A stretch of DNA of 64,000 bases from Dokdonia pacifica (GTDB taxonomy: Bacteria > Bacteroidota > Bacteroidia > Flavobacteriales > Flavobacteriaceae): contig NZ_FZNY01000011.1 of NCBI RefSeq assembly GCF_900188275.1, positions 1-64,000 of the forward strand. The letters run 5' to 3'. Below the pieces are notes generated by a model. It did no database searches. It had not been told where the DNA came from and worked only from the letters and a program-made list of their open reading frames with translations. A program made the position numbers and the translations under genes. Position 1 is the first letter of the stretch. Every line of letters starts with the position of its first letter. Positions 9,951-19,460 of this stretch are shown piece after piece.

Positions 9951-9958
9951 CAAAGATA
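9951..9958 (-). promoter_or_regulatory. -7 element almost touching the start codon of the oxidoreductase
   Basis: TATCTTTG on the minus strand ends only 6 bases before the ATG at 9944, so the transcript would be leaderless or nearly so. The -33 element is weak. Confidence 0.45.
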
Positions 9959-10012
9959 CTACCTATTGGATATATGAGACTACAGATAGTATTCTAAAAA
10001 TTTAGGCATAAA

Positions 10013-10047
10013 AAAAGGTCATTTAGAACGTATCTAAATGACCTTTT
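10013..10047 (-). terminator. Intrinsic terminator after gldN
   Basis: A perfect 15-base stem (10013-10027 with 10033-10047), a 5-base loop and A/T runs on both sides. It lies directly downstream of the gldN stop and is where the gld operon would end. Confidence 0.9.
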
Positions 10048-10066
10048 ATATTTTTATAGAATCACA

Positions 10067-10966
10067 TTAATAATTCCAAAGATCTTGTTCTAGATTTCGT
10101 ATTGATTCTTTAATACGAGTAGACTCTAATAATTGCATCATTGCATTGTTATTAATGTAGTCTTTCACTTGTCTATCTCCTTGTACATTATCTTCTTTAT
10201 AAACAATACCGTTAAAACGTCTACTGTTTAATAAGTGATCAAAAGAAATTGGCATAGAAGTATTCTTTCTATTAAAAGCTTTTGCTTTATGCAATATTTC
10301 TCTAGCACCTGGGAACCATACCCAAAATAACTCTAGATTTTCTTGACCAAACTCATCATCACTACCTATAAAGTTAACATCTGTAGAGACAGGAGCAATA
10401 CCTAATAAACGATACTTTAGCTCACCTTGACGCTTATCAACATACCAATACCCTCTTACATGGTAGGCATTGATATCTTGAGCAGTAATACGGATAGTTT
10501 CTCTGTTATAATCAGAAACTTCAAGTCCTTCATTCTGCTCTCTTATACCGTCATCACTAATTCTAGTAACTTCTAGTGCTGCTTGAATATCTTCTAATGT
10601 GATCTTATTTGTAAAATATGAATCGTCATAAATTGCATCTATCTTACCATTTTTGATGTTTTTCATTAAAACATCATATAATGAACGTCTATCAGATCCA
10701 ATGTTTACTGTATCAATAGGATAATACAATGGGAAATTTACACGTTCATCTAGGTCAACTACTTCCCATGTATTTTTAGACCAAAGAACATCTCTTTTTT
10801 CTACATACCCATAAGGAAGAGGCTCGTCATTGTCATTTGCAATTTGTCCTTCTGTGCTTTCAAACATTTCATCTGGTGTTTTTGCATTAAGGATATTTCC
10901 TTGTGCATACACAGATGTTGTCATCACAAAAACAAATGCTACTAGAATTAATTTCTTAAGATTCAT
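10067..10966 (-). CDS. gldN: GldN, type IX secretion/gliding motility protein
   Basis: A periplasmic component of the type IX secretion system, associated with GldK in the ring beneath the outer membrane. The 299-residue protein has a signal peptide ending SVYA before QGNILNA, and the family segments VLWSKNTWEVVDLDERVNFPLYYP, RGYWYVDKRQGELKYRLLGIAP and FWVWFPGAREIL. It is the last of four gld genes, 18 bases after gldM, and is followed by a strong terminator. Length and gene order match other Flavobacteria. Confidence 0.97.
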   Translation of the reverse strand: MNLKKLILVAFVFVMTTSVYAQGNILNAKTPDEMFESTEGQIANDNDEPLPYGYVEKRDVLWSKNTWEVVDLDERVNFPLYYPIDTVNIGSDRRSLYDVLMKNIKNGKIDAIYDDSYFTNKITLEDIQAALEVTRISDDGIREQNEGLEVSDYNRETIRITAQDINAYHVRGYWYVDKRQGELKYRLLGIAPVSTDVNFIGSDDEFGQENLELFWVWFPGAREILHKAKAFNRKNTSMPISFDHLLNSRRFNGIVYKEDNVQGDRQVKDYINNNAMMQLLESTRIKESIRNLEQDLWNY

Positions 10967-10984
10967 AATTAAATACTATTAGAT

Positions 10985-12547
10985 TTAGTTTGATAACTCA
11001 ATAATTACTGGAGAAATTCTACGTAATTTATACGTACTATTCCCTTGTATTTCAGCTTGAATTTCAAAGATTTGCACACTAGAACCTCTTTTTGCTTTTC
11101 TAAGTGCATTTTTAGCTTGTTGGTTTAGTTTATTACCTTGAACTAAAACTGTTGCTGAACCAGGAGCTTTGAATTTAAAACTCTTCACTCTTAAGTTCAA
11201 ATCAAAGTCAAAGTCAGGTAGTGTTGCTCCTACTGGCGCACCTCCCACAGCTTCTCTTGTCATTTTCATTGCTCCAGAATCGTCATTACGCATTGTTCCT
11301 ACTGGACGTGGAATATCCTTGATACGGAATGTTGCATTATCAGAAACAGTTCCTCCTCCATCAGGTAAGGTAGCAGAAACATTAATTGTCACTTCTTTTC
11401 CTTTACCAGGAGACATCGTATACTTAGATCCACCAGCTGGTGTTAATCCATTACCACTAGCTTTCACCTTGCTATCAGCAACTCCAGCGAAAGTAATAGT
11501 CATAGGATTTTGCACCCCACGGTATACTACATTCATTTTATCAGCTGCAATCGTAGCAGAGTTAGGCTTATTAATTGTAGTAAATTTTTGATCTACTTTT
11601 ACTTCAATTTCTTTACCATCCTGAGGGTAAAATAATGATCCTGTAATATTATGATCTCCTACTCCTCCAGTATTTACTCCTAAAACTAGTTTTCCTCCAT
11701 CATAACTTACTTTATCAGCAGATATAGGACGTCCATCTAATTTAAGATCAACACGAGAAGGTTTTGTAGAAGCATCTACACGACCTAAAGAAAGCACTCC
11801 ATCAAAAGTAGAACCTGTATAATACGCTCCTTTTGAAGTTGTCATTACTGTTTCATAATTATCAATAGAAGCTAATTCTTTAAGATTACCTGAAAGTAAC
11901 TTAGATAACAACTCATTTTCAACCACTTTAATATCATTCTGCATTTGAGTCATTTTAGTAATAGAAGATACCATAGGAAATCCAACAAAATGATAGCTAA
12001 TGTAATCTTGAGTTTTACCTTCACTATCAGTAATATCATCTGTAGCGAAATCGGCAGCAATTTGATCAGCCAAATCTTTATTACTATCACCTATAAGAGC
12101 AATCATACCATTACGATATGTATCCATTTGATCTAGTAATTGTTGTCCTTCTGGAGACACTTTTCCTCCTCTATGATATCTTTCATCTAAAAATGAAGTT
12201 TTATCCATAGACTCAAAATCTTCTCTATCCTTTACATTATTTCCGGTAAATATCATTTCTTTTTGAGCACCTAAGAAATCGTAAAGTGTTTTAGATAATT
12301 CTGAAGCGCTCTGTGCTGTAACAGCAGCAGCAGCGAACTCTTCATTTTCTCCTGCTTTTTTCTTTAAATCATTTAAAGCTAGATCATTTTTAGTATTGAA
12401 ACTATTATTAGCTCTATCTAATTTAGCATTTATCGATCCAAATGCCGATAATACTTCCTTGCCCATTTGGAGTGCTAGCATAGCTATAAACACCAAATAC
12501 ATCAAGTTAATCATTTTCTGCCTTGCAGATAATTTTCCTCCTGCCAT
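10985..12547 (-). CDS. gldM: GldM, type IX secretion motor shaft
   Basis: With GldL, GldM forms the proton-driven motor of type IX secretion. One membrane helix lies near the N-terminus (about residues 11-27, INLMYLVFIAMLALQMGKEVL region). It is followed by a large periplasmic part of beta domains, where glycine-rich segments such as YRGVQNPMTITFAGV mark the D2-D4 repeats. The length, 520 residues, is normal. It follows gldL by 47 bases and precedes gldN by 18. Confidence 0.97.
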   Translation of the reverse strand: MAGGKLSARQKMINLMYLVFIAMLALQMGKEVLSAFGSINAKLDRANNSFNTKNDLALNDLKKKAGENEEFAAAAVTAQSASELSKTLYDFLGAQKEMIFTGNNVKDREDFESMDKTSFLDERYHRGGKVSPEGQQLLDQMDTYRNGMIALIGDSNKDLADQIAADFATDDITDSEGKTQDYISYHFVGFPMVSSITKMTQMQNDIKVVENELLSKLLSGNLKELASIDNYETVMTTSKGAYYTGSTFDGVLSLGRVDASTKPSRVDLKLDGRPISADKVSYDGGKLVLGVNTGGVGDHNITGSLFYPQDGKEIEVKVDQKFTTINKPNSATIAADKMNVVYRGVQNPMTITFAGVADSKVKASGNGLTPAGGSKYTMSPGKGKEVTINVSATLPDGGGTVSDNATFRIKDIPRPVGTMRNDDSGAMKMTREAVGGAPVGATLPDFDFDLNLRVKSFKFKAPGSATVLVQGNKLNQQAKNALRKAKRGSSVQIFEIQAEIQGNSTYKLRRISPVIIELSN

Positions 12548-12594
12548 GTCTTTATATTTTAAAGATTAGTTATTAGTTGTATAACCAACTTAAA

Positions 12595-13221
12595 TTATTT
12601 AGACATTGCAGATAACATACCTCCATACACTCCATTAAGAGAAGAAAGGTTTGTTGCCAAACTTTCCATTTGTTCTTTAAGTTTTCCTGCATTAGCAGTT
12701 ACTTGCTCATTAATCTCAGCCTGACGACTAGAAGATTCAACTTGAACTTTATAAAGGCTATTTAATGATTCCATTTGAGCTGCAGCAAGTGCCATCTCTT
12801 CGCTATATTTCTTTGTAGAATTCATTGCTTCTACTGTAGGAGAAATTTCTTTAGCTGCTCCTTCAAAATTACGAATACTACTTCCTAAGCTTGCCATTAA
12901 CTCACCGTCAATTTTAGCTTCTTTAAGCATATTGTCTAATTTTTGAGAAAGAAGACCTTCAACATCTTTTGGTGCTTCTTTTTTACCTTTTGATTGACCT
13001 CCTGCTAATTCAGGATATACTAATGACCAATCTAAGTCTTCATCTACTGATTCAAAAGCTGAAACAACAAATACTCCCGCTTCAGTAACAAGCCCTATAA
13101 TAAGCATTAAGTCTCCATAAGGCCAGTGCATTATTTTAAAAAGTGCTCCAATAATTACTACTGCTGCTCCTAGTCCGTAGACCATATTCATTAATTTCTT
13201 ACCAGATTTTGATTTTGCCAT
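12595..13221 (-). CDS. gldL: GldL, type IX secretion motor stator
   Basis: The inner-membrane partner of GldM. It has two N-terminal helices, about residues 10-28 (MNMVYGLGAAVVIIGALFKIMHW) and 36-54. The second holds a membrane-embedded glutamate (LVTEAGVFVV), the residue thought to carry protons in this family. A cytoplasmic helical tail to residue 208 follows. Third position in the operon from its promoter end is occupied by gldM; gldK lies 66 bases upstream. Confidence 0.97.
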   Translation of the reverse strand: MAKSKSGKKLMNMVYGLGAAVVIIGALFKIMHWPYGDLMLIIGLVTEAGVFVVSAFESVDEDLDWSLVYPELAGGQSKGKKEAPKDVEGLLSQKLDNMLKEAKIDGELMASLGSSIRNFEGAAKEISPTVEAMNSTKKYSEEMALAAAQMESLNSLYKVQVESSSRQAEINEQVTANAGKLKEQMESLATNLSSLNGVYGGMLSAMSK

Positions 13222-13287
13222 GATAATTTAGTTTTTTTAGTTAAGGTTTAGATTTAGTTAAATATAATTTGGGGTAATTAATACAAT

Positions 13288-14661
13288 TTATTTAGGTGCC
13301 TTACGTAAGTTCACCTTTTCATCAAGTCCTAAGAAATCTTGCACTGTTCTGAATCCAATATAGCTACGAGCTGAATCTTGGTATTCATAATCACGAGAAC
13401 TTACTTGAAGAAAATAAGCTACATCTTTCCATGAACCACCTCGTATCACTTTTCTTTTATTAGAAATGTCATTCACATTAGGATTCATTGTAGACATATA
13501 TTCATATGAGTTAGGGTCGTAGGATGACGCTACCCATTCTGAAACGTTACCAGCCATGTTGTATAAGTTGTAATCATTAGGCTCGTATGCATCTGCCTCT
13601 ACAGTATACAATGCTTGATCTGCACCATAATCACCTCGTAAAGGTTTAAAGTTTGCTAAGAAACAACCTCTATCGTTTTTAGCATAAGGACCTCCCCAAG
13701 GGAAATCTCCTCCTTCTAATCCACCACGAGCAGCATATTCCCACTCAGCTTCTCCAGGAAGTCTAAAACGATTAACAAATTGTCTCTTCTTTGTTTTTTG
13801 ATATTCATTCTTGTGAAGTGTTCTCCACTCACAAAATGCTTTTGCTTGCATCCAATCTACACCTACTACAGGATAATCTCCATAAGCGTCATGCCAGAAG
13901 TAATCATTATGCATAGGCTCATTATAAGAATATGCAAAATCCTTAATCCATACAGTAGTATCTGGATATACTTTTACTCTTTCTGTTTTGATATAGTCTT
14001 TACGCTTACCATCTTTAACTCTAGCGGCAGCTTCTATATCTAAATAGGTATATCTGAATTCAAGTTTATCCACATCAATAGTACGCTGACCATTGTATGC
14101 TTCTTCTATTGGGATATACATAGTATCCATTACTTCAGAGTAATACTCATCAGGATACTCATTTGTATCCCATATGATATCTATGTCTTTATTAAGCTTA
14201 CGGCCTTCAAAGCCAGTTTCGCCTAATCCATAATAGTTATCATACATGTACTGCTGATATGGATTTAAGTTCTCTGTATCACCATCGGCAAATGCAAAGT
14301 CTCCAATACCTCCACTACCTGGAGTTTCTCCTAAGTCATCTGCCATAATAGCAAGCTTAGTACGTATTGTTGAGTCTCTAACCCAATGCACGAATTGTCT
14401 ATACTCTGAATTTGTGATTTCTGTTTCATCCATGTAGAATGAACGAACAGTCACTGTTTTTGTAGGGGCGTCTTCAACAGCAGCGATATCGTCGTCACTT
14501 TTTCCCATTATGAATGCTCCTCCAGATATAAGGGTCATTCCATAAGGTTTTTCTGGATGCCAGCTCTTGCCTTTAACACCGACAAGTTCTCCTCGATCGT
14601 TTCCTTTGCCACAACTGTATAACAAAGTCATTATCGCAATAAATGCAACACACTTTTTCAT
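13288..14661 (-). CDS. gldK: GldK, type IX secretion outer-membrane-associated lipoprotein
   Basis: The lipoprotein signal ends in LLYSC (Cys17), then a formylglycine-generating-enzyme-like (FGE-sulfatase) fold covers most of the 457 residues. Recognisable segments are MVLISGG-like GMTLISGGAFIMG, YPVVGVDWMQAKAFCEWR, FRLPGEAEWEYAARGG, NMAGNVSEWVASSYD and VIRGGSWKD. As in other GldK proteins the fold is structural rather than enzymatic. It is the first gene of gldKLMN; a 109-base gap separates it from the arginase-like gene upstream, leaving room for its own promoter. Confidence 0.97.
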   Translation of the reverse strand: MKKCVAFIAIMTLLYSCGKGNDRGELVGVKGKSWHPEKPYGMTLISGGAFIMGKSDDDIAAVEDAPTKTVTVRSFYMDETEITNSEYRQFVHWVRDSTIRTKLAIMADDLGETPGSGGIGDFAFADGDTENLNPYQQYMYDNYYGLGETGFEGRKLNKDIDIIWDTNEYPDEYYSEVMDTMYIPIEEAYNGQRTIDVDKLEFRYTYLDIEAAARVKDGKRKDYIKTERVKVYPDTTVWIKDFAYSYNEPMHNDYFWHDAYGDYPVVGVDWMQAKAFCEWRTLHKNEYQKTKKRQFVNRFRLPGEAEWEYAARGGLEGGDFPWGGPYAKNDRGCFLANFKPLRGDYGADQALYTVEADAYEPNDYNLYNMAGNVSEWVASSYDPNSYEYMSTMNPNVNDISNKRKVIRGGSWKDVAYFLQVSSRDYEYQDSARSYIGFRTVQDFLGLDEKVNLRKAPK

Positions 14662-14770
14662 AGGATATAGGTTAAGTATTCTAGATTTTAGGCCGTAAAC
14701 CTATTTATTTATTTTGAAATAAACAATTTATTTGCCTAAAACCTTTCATTCTATTTTTAGTTAGTACTGG

Positions 14771-15937
14771 TTATACCTCATTCTTTTTGCGCGCCTTAAA
14801 CCACCTTTCTGGGATATTCTGGTTACAGCCATCTAAATAGTCTTGATGCGTGCAAGGTAATAACGTATGCCTTTTCAATTTATTATTCAAACCAGAAATA
14901 AATGGTATTTCTATCCACCATCTTTCTGTTTTTTTACTCTTATAAAACGTAAGCACCTCATCATCAACAGGTACTTGATATGTAATAAAACTTCCTTTTT
15001 CTACATCTAAATCTTCATTTGTTCTATAATTCACCCCTTCTATAAAATACCACAACATTTGAGCAACCAGCATTGCTGCTGTTTCTTCATGCGCATCGTT
15101 TTTATATTCAAAGATTCCAAATGAGCTTACTTTGTCACTAATACCTGCATATCTACAGATAGCGCATATTTCTTTCCCTTCGAAACCATTAGGAATTTTA
15201 TTATGTCTATAACTTAGCTCACTACTTTTTATAGATCCCATATCTACAGCAACTATATCTGCATCCCTCATCACAGGCTCCACACTCTTAATATGCGCAG
15301 TAACGTTTCCTAAGCGATATGCATCAAAATACAATCGATCCATTAAATCAATTTCTTCTTGAGGATTAAAATACGTCTGATACCCTATATTACTATAATT
15401 AAATAAATTATAAGGCTTATCAACAATAATCCTACCTACATACGAATGATTTTCTAATGGCTTACTTGTATCTCCTAAATCAAAACGGCTATCTACATTT
15501 ACAAGATTTACCATTTGATCTAATTTATCATAAGATCTATATATGGGGTATACTAAATCTTGACTTCCTCCTAGAAATACAGGAATAATATTTTTTTTAA
15601 CTAGTGTTTCTGTAATATTTCGAATTGCAAAATAAGTATCTTCAATACTATCCCCTTTATCAATATCTCCAAGGTCTGCTATAAGCGTATGCCAATTACC
15701 AGGGAATAATTCATAAAAAGCCCTTCTTATCTCTGTAAATGACAGTTTTTCACCTAAATGATCTTGATCCCTTCTGTTTTCGCGTAAGCCAATCAAGGCT
15801 ATTTTAACACCATTTAAATCAGGAAACCCTTCACGGTCACTATGCACTCTAATTGTATTGCCTATACATTGATGGTGTAACAACTGAATATGCGCAATGG
15901 CAACATCTGTTACGGGCAATAAAAAATCAAATGTCAT
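14771..15937 (-). CDS. Arginase/formimidoylglutamase-fold protein with eroded metal sites
   Basis: 388 residues with the arginase-deacetylase fold (VKIALIGLRENRRDQ, FLGGSQDLVYPIYRSY, VNVDSRFDLGD, DIVAVDMGSIKSSELSY, and a late FGIFEYKNDAHEETAAMLVAQMLWYFIEG). In active ureohydrolases the manganese ligands come from GGDHS, DAHxD and DxDxxDP. Here these read GGSQD (123-127), VDSRFD (148-153) and DMGSIKSSE, so most ligands are missing. It starts 3 bases after topA and is probably co-transcribed with it, just upstream of gldK. Databases tend to label it formimidoylglutamase; I think it has another or no catalytic role. Confidence 0.75.
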   Translation of the reverse strand: MTFDFLLPVTDVAIAHIQLLHHQCIGNTIRVHSDREGFPDLNGVKIALIGLRENRRDQDHLGEKLSFTEIRRAFYELFPGNWHTLIADLGDIDKGDSIEDTYFAIRNITETLVKKNIIPVFLGGSQDLVYPIYRSYDKLDQMVNLVNVDSRFDLGDTSKPLENHSYVGRIIVDKPYNLFNYSNIGYQTYFNPQEEIDLMDRLYFDAYRLGNVTAHIKSVEPVMRDADIVAVDMGSIKSSELSYRHNKIPNGFEGKEICAICRYAGISDKVSSFGIFEYKNDAHEETAAMLVAQMLWYFIEGVNYRTNEDLDVEKGSFITYQVPVDDEVLTFYKSKKTERWWIEIPFISGLNNKLKRHTLLPCTHQDYLDGCNQNIPERWFKARKKNEV

Positions 15938-15940
15938 AGT

Positions 15941-18436
15941 TTACTTCTTTTTTGCAGTTGCTTTTTTACGGGTTGTTTTCTTTTTTGGTGCTTGCTTTTC
16001 TATAATGTCTTGCACCTCTTCTAACGTTAATTTTGAAGCATCTACTGTTTTAGGTAATTCAATTTTGATCTTACCTTTTATAATGTTAGATCTTCCCCAT
16101 CGTGCTTTTTCTACTCGTATACCTTCGGCTTCAAAATTATGAATAACCTTATCGATCTCTTTTTGCTTCTTATCTTCTATAAGTTGGATAATATCAGCAT
16201 CTGTAAGATTATCAAAGTCATATTTTTTATTGACATTGATAAACATACCATTCCATTTTATAAAAGGCCCAAAACGTCCTGTTCCTTTTTGAACTGGTAA
16301 ATTTTCATAGGTATATATAGGCGCATCTGCCGCTTGTTTTTCTTTGATATAGACAATAGCCTCATCAAGATCTACATCCATAGGATCTCTTCCTTTAGGG
16401 AGAGAGACAAACATTTTTCCAAAACGCACATAAGGCCCAAAACGACCATTATTAACTTGCACATCCTCTCCTTCATATACCCCAAGATCTTTTGGTAATT
16501 TAAAAAGATCCATTGCTTCTTCAAAAGTAATGCTGTTTAATTGTTGATCAGGGCCTAAACTAGCAAATTGTGGTTTTTCTTCATCTTCTACAGTTCCAAT
16601 TTGAACCATCGGACCAAACTTACCTAAACGCACACTTACTGGCTTCCCTGTCTTAGGATCAGTTCCTAGTATACGCTCCCCCACTTCTCTATCAGCATTT
16701 TTCTCAACATCTTTTACATGCGGGTGGAATTTCTGATAAAATTCTTTCATCATTGTAGTCCACTCTTGCTTTCCTTCTGCAATATCATCAAAATCCCGCT
16801 CGACTTTTGCTGTAAAGTTATAATCAAGAATATTTTCAAAATGATTTACTAAAAAGTCATTGACTACCATTCCAACATCAGTAGGGACTAGTTTTCCTTT
16901 ATCGGAACCTACAGTTTCTGTATGTTTCTTTGCTACGACTTCTCCTCTTGAAAGGGTAAGCACATCATAAGATCTTTCTTTGCCATCTACTGTTCCTTTT
17001 TCAACATACTTACGATTTTGAATCGTTGTAATAGTAGGTGCATATGTAGACGGTCTCCCAATACCAAGTTCTTCCAATTTCTTTACAAGTGAAGCTTCTG
17101 TGTATCTGTATGGAGGTCTTGTAAATCTTTCTGTAGCAGTAATTACAGTATTTGATAAAATTTCTCCTTCTTTAAGTGCTGGAAGTAATCCTGTTTCTTC
17201 TGCATCTGCATCTTCATCATCTTGACCTTCTAAATACACTTTTAAAAATCCTTCAAACTTCAATACCTCTCCATTTGCAGTAAAATTATCTGTACCTGCA
17301 GACGATGCTATTTGAACATTTGTACGTTCTAATTTTGCTTCACTCATTTGAGAAGCAATAGCGCGTTTCCATATAAGTTCATATAATCTAGCTTGATCTC
17401 TATCCATATTAACCGTATGGCGAGAAAAATCTGTAGGACGAATAGCCTCATGAGCTTCTTGAGCTCCTTTTGACTTTCCTTTATAGTTACGCTCTTTACT
17501 AAATGCTTCACCATATGCAGAAATAATTTCTGCTTTTGCAGCATTTTTAGCATCTACAGACAGGTTTACACTATCTGTACGCATATAGGTTATAAGTCCT
17601 GCTTCGTATAGACGCTGTGCTAATGTCATGGTCTTACTTACAGAAAAATATAGTTTACGACTCGCTTCCTGTTGTAAGGTAGAAGTTGTAAATGGAGGTG
17701 CCGGTGATTTTGACGCAGGTTTTGTAGTAAGTGATGCTACTTTAAATTGGGCTGTAGCATTTTTAGTAAGAAAATCTTCTGCAAGATTTCTACTTTTAAT
17801 ATTTTTCGGAAGTTTTCCTTTAAAGGATTTTCCATTTTCATTTACAAAGGTACCATCAACTCTATACGACGCTTCGGCTGAGAATTTCTGAATTTCTCTT
17901 TCCCTTTCTACGATAAGACGCACAGAAACCGACTGCACTCTTCCCGCAGATAAACCTCCTTTAACCTTACGCCATAACACTGGAGAAAGCTCATATCCAA
18001 CTAAGCGATCTAATACACGACGTGCTTGTTGTGCATTAACAAGATGGTAATCTATTTTTCGAGGATTCTCTATAGCGCGTTTAATGGCTGTTTTTGTAAT
18101 CTCATGAAAAACAATACGTTTCGTACGCTCTGGGATCAACCCTAATTCTTGCTCTAAGTGCCATGCGATAGCTTCTCCTTCACGATCCTCATCACTAGCT
18201 AACCAAACCATCTCTGCTTTCTTTGCAAGATCTTTTAGTTTTTTGACTACTTTCTTCTTATCGTCTGAGACAATATAATTTGCCTTAAAGTCACCTTCTA
18301 CATTTACACCTAATTCTTTAGATGGTAAATCTGCAATGTGACCAAAACTACTTTCTACTTTATAGTCTTCTCCTAAAAATTTTTCAATAGTTTTTGCCTT
18401 TGCGGGTGACTCTACAATGACGAGATTCTTTGCCAT
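15941..18436 (-). CDS. topA: DNA topoisomerase I (type IA)
   Basis: An 831-residue enzyme that relaxes negative supercoils. It opens with the Toprim domain (MAKNLVIVESPAKAKTIEKFLG; DEDREGEAIAWHL near residue 80). The active-site tyrosine lies in the segment GLITYMRTDSVNLS near residue 285. The core is followed by repeated C-terminal topoisomerase repeats of the RFGPFIKWNGMF / RFGPYVRFGKMF kind rather than four-cysteine fingers, and a lysine-rich tail. A TACTTTTG sequence at 18457-18464 (minus strand) could be its -7 element. Confidence 0.97.
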   Translation of the reverse strand: MAKNLVIVESPAKAKTIEKFLGEDYKVESSFGHIADLPSKELGVNVEGDFKANYIVSDDKKKVVKKLKDLAKKAEMVWLASDEDREGEAIAWHLEQELGLIPERTKRIVFHEITKTAIKRAIENPRKIDYHLVNAQQARRVLDRLVGYELSPVLWRKVKGGLSAGRVQSVSVRLIVEREREIQKFSAEASYRVDGTFVNENGKSFKGKLPKNIKSRNLAEDFLTKNATAQFKVASLTTKPASKSPAPPFTTSTLQQEASRKLYFSVSKTMTLAQRLYEAGLITYMRTDSVNLSVDAKNAAKAEIISAYGEAFSKERNYKGKSKGAQEAHEAIRPTDFSRHTVNMDRDQARLYELIWKRAIASQMSEAKLERTNVQIASSAGTDNFTANGEVLKFEGFLKVYLEGQDDEDADAEETGLLPALKEGEILSNTVITATERFTRPPYRYTEASLVKKLEELGIGRPSTYAPTITTIQNRKYVEKGTVDGKERSYDVLTLSRGEVVAKKHTETVGSDKGKLVPTDVGMVVNDFLVNHFENILDYNFTAKVERDFDDIAEGKQEWTTMMKEFYQKFHPHVKDVEKNADREVGERILGTDPKTGKPVSVRLGKFGPMVQIGTVEDEEKPQFASLGPDQQLNSITFEEAMDLFKLPKDLGVYEGEDVQVNNGRFGPYVRFGKMFVSLPKGRDPMDVDLDEAIVYIKEKQAADAPIYTYENLPVQKGTGRFGPFIKWNGMFINVNKKYDFDNLTDADIIQLIEDKKQKEIDKVIHNFEAEGIRVEKARWGRSNIIKGKIKIELPKTVDASKLTLEEVQDIIEKQAPKKKTTRKKATAKKK

Positions 18437-18557
18437 ATTTTCCTTTTTTGGGATTACAAAAGTAGATTAAATATTTAATTTAAAAATCCAACTCGTATAA
18501 TTCTCTGCAAAAAGGTTAAAAAAAACATCCTAAAACCAATTGATTTATAAATGTTTA

Positions 18558-18573
18558 CGCTTTCGCGAAAGCG
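18558..18573. repeat. Iterated palindrome, copy 3
   Basis: A perfect copy extended to TACGCTTTCGCGAAAGCGTA, in the gap between topA and the end of the next gene. Confidence 0.95.
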
Positions 18574-18589
18574 TATAAAAAAGAATTAC

Positions 18590-19360
18590 TTATGCTCCAA
18601 TTCGAGCAATTGTCTCGTCTTCTTCATAAAATCCAACGACTTCTTTGTAGATAAAATAAACAGGCAAGTGCACAAAAGATGCTGTAAATAAGATTCCAAT
18701 ACCACATAAAATAAGACCCGCCATTTGAGCTAATAAACTTGAAACAATAATCAACGCAAAAGCAATCCCCCATTTTTTTGTTCCTATATTAAAGGAGGCT
18801 GTTATTATTTCGTTTAAAGATAATTTAGGATTAAAGGCGAAAATAACTCCCACAAACTGCAATGGAATTGCTACATAAAAAGCGGGAAATACACATAATA
18901 ATAGTGCAACTAATGAAATTCCTGTAGTAGCCAATGAGATTAAAAAAAGTTTACCTGCATATCCCTTTTTAAAAAACATCCCCCAACTAACACTCCTATC
19001 TTGCTTCAATCCCTGATCTCTCAAACGCACTTGTCTATAAAAGGCTGCCTGCAATCCCGTTGTTAAAAATCCCATGAATGCGATAAGAAATACATAAACC
19101 AAGAACATTCCAATAAGTAATAATATAGACGCTTCTTCACTTGGTTCTATAGAACCTGTCCCATCAATAATAAATGCTCCTGCCACCAAGGGTATATATA
19201 GAATGAGCATCACTCCTATCATCGCTCCAAATGTGATAAGTAGCATAATAAGTCCTTCCGACCATACTTTCTGAAATAAAGTAAGAGCATCGCTAAATAC
19301 AGTTCCAAAATCTACAGGGGCATTTTTATGTATCCTTTTTTGTATCTCTAAAAATGTCAT
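18590..19360 (-). CDS. Multi-pass membrane protein of unknown function
   Basis: 256 residues from the chosen start MTFLEIQKRIHKNAPVDFGTVFSDALTLFQK. A soluble N-terminal stretch is followed by about five hydrophobic helices, including LIMLLITFGAMIGVMLILYIPLVAGAF and LFLISLATTGISLVALLLCVFPAF. I do not recognise a named family; the layout is like glycerophosphodiester-phosphodiesterase-associated or YciC-like membrane domains. The frame stays open to 19426, but that extension would run through the terminator at 19401-19433, so the start at 19360 is preferred. Confidence 0.75.
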   Translation of the reverse strand: MTFLEIQKRIHKNAPVDFGTVFSDALTLFQKVWSEGLIMLLITFGAMIGVMLILYIPLVAGAFIIDGTGSIEPSEEASILLLIGMFLVYVFLIAFMGFLTTGLQAAFYRQVRLRDQGLKQDRSVSWGMFFKKGYAGKLFLISLATTGISLVALLLCVFPAFYVAIPLQFVGVIFAFNPKLSLNEIITASFNIGTKKWGIAFALIIVSSLLAQMAGLILCGIGILFTASFVHLPVYFIYKEVVGFYEEDETIARIGA

Positions 19361-19400
19361 GTCATTTATTTTGAGTAAAATTAAAAGAATATACTTCATA

Positions 19401-19433
19401 AAAAAGAGTGTTATTTTACATAACACTCTTTTT
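19401..19433 (-). terminator. Intrinsic terminator after the LVIVD lipoprotein gene
   Basis: A 13-base perfect stem (19401-19413 with 19421-19433) with A and T runs at its ends, between the stop at 19461 and the next gene start. Confidence 0.85.
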
Positions 19434-19460
19434 CTATTTTATAATAATTTCTATTGCTTA

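Noticed and set aside
10016-10047. Possible small RNA between the oxidoreductase and gldN genes
   Set aside because: The structure is a simple terminator stem with T runs; there is no promoter for an independent transcript.
14696-14750. AT-rich hairpin before gldK as a terminator
   Set aside because: The stem is short and imperfect and has no convincing T run.
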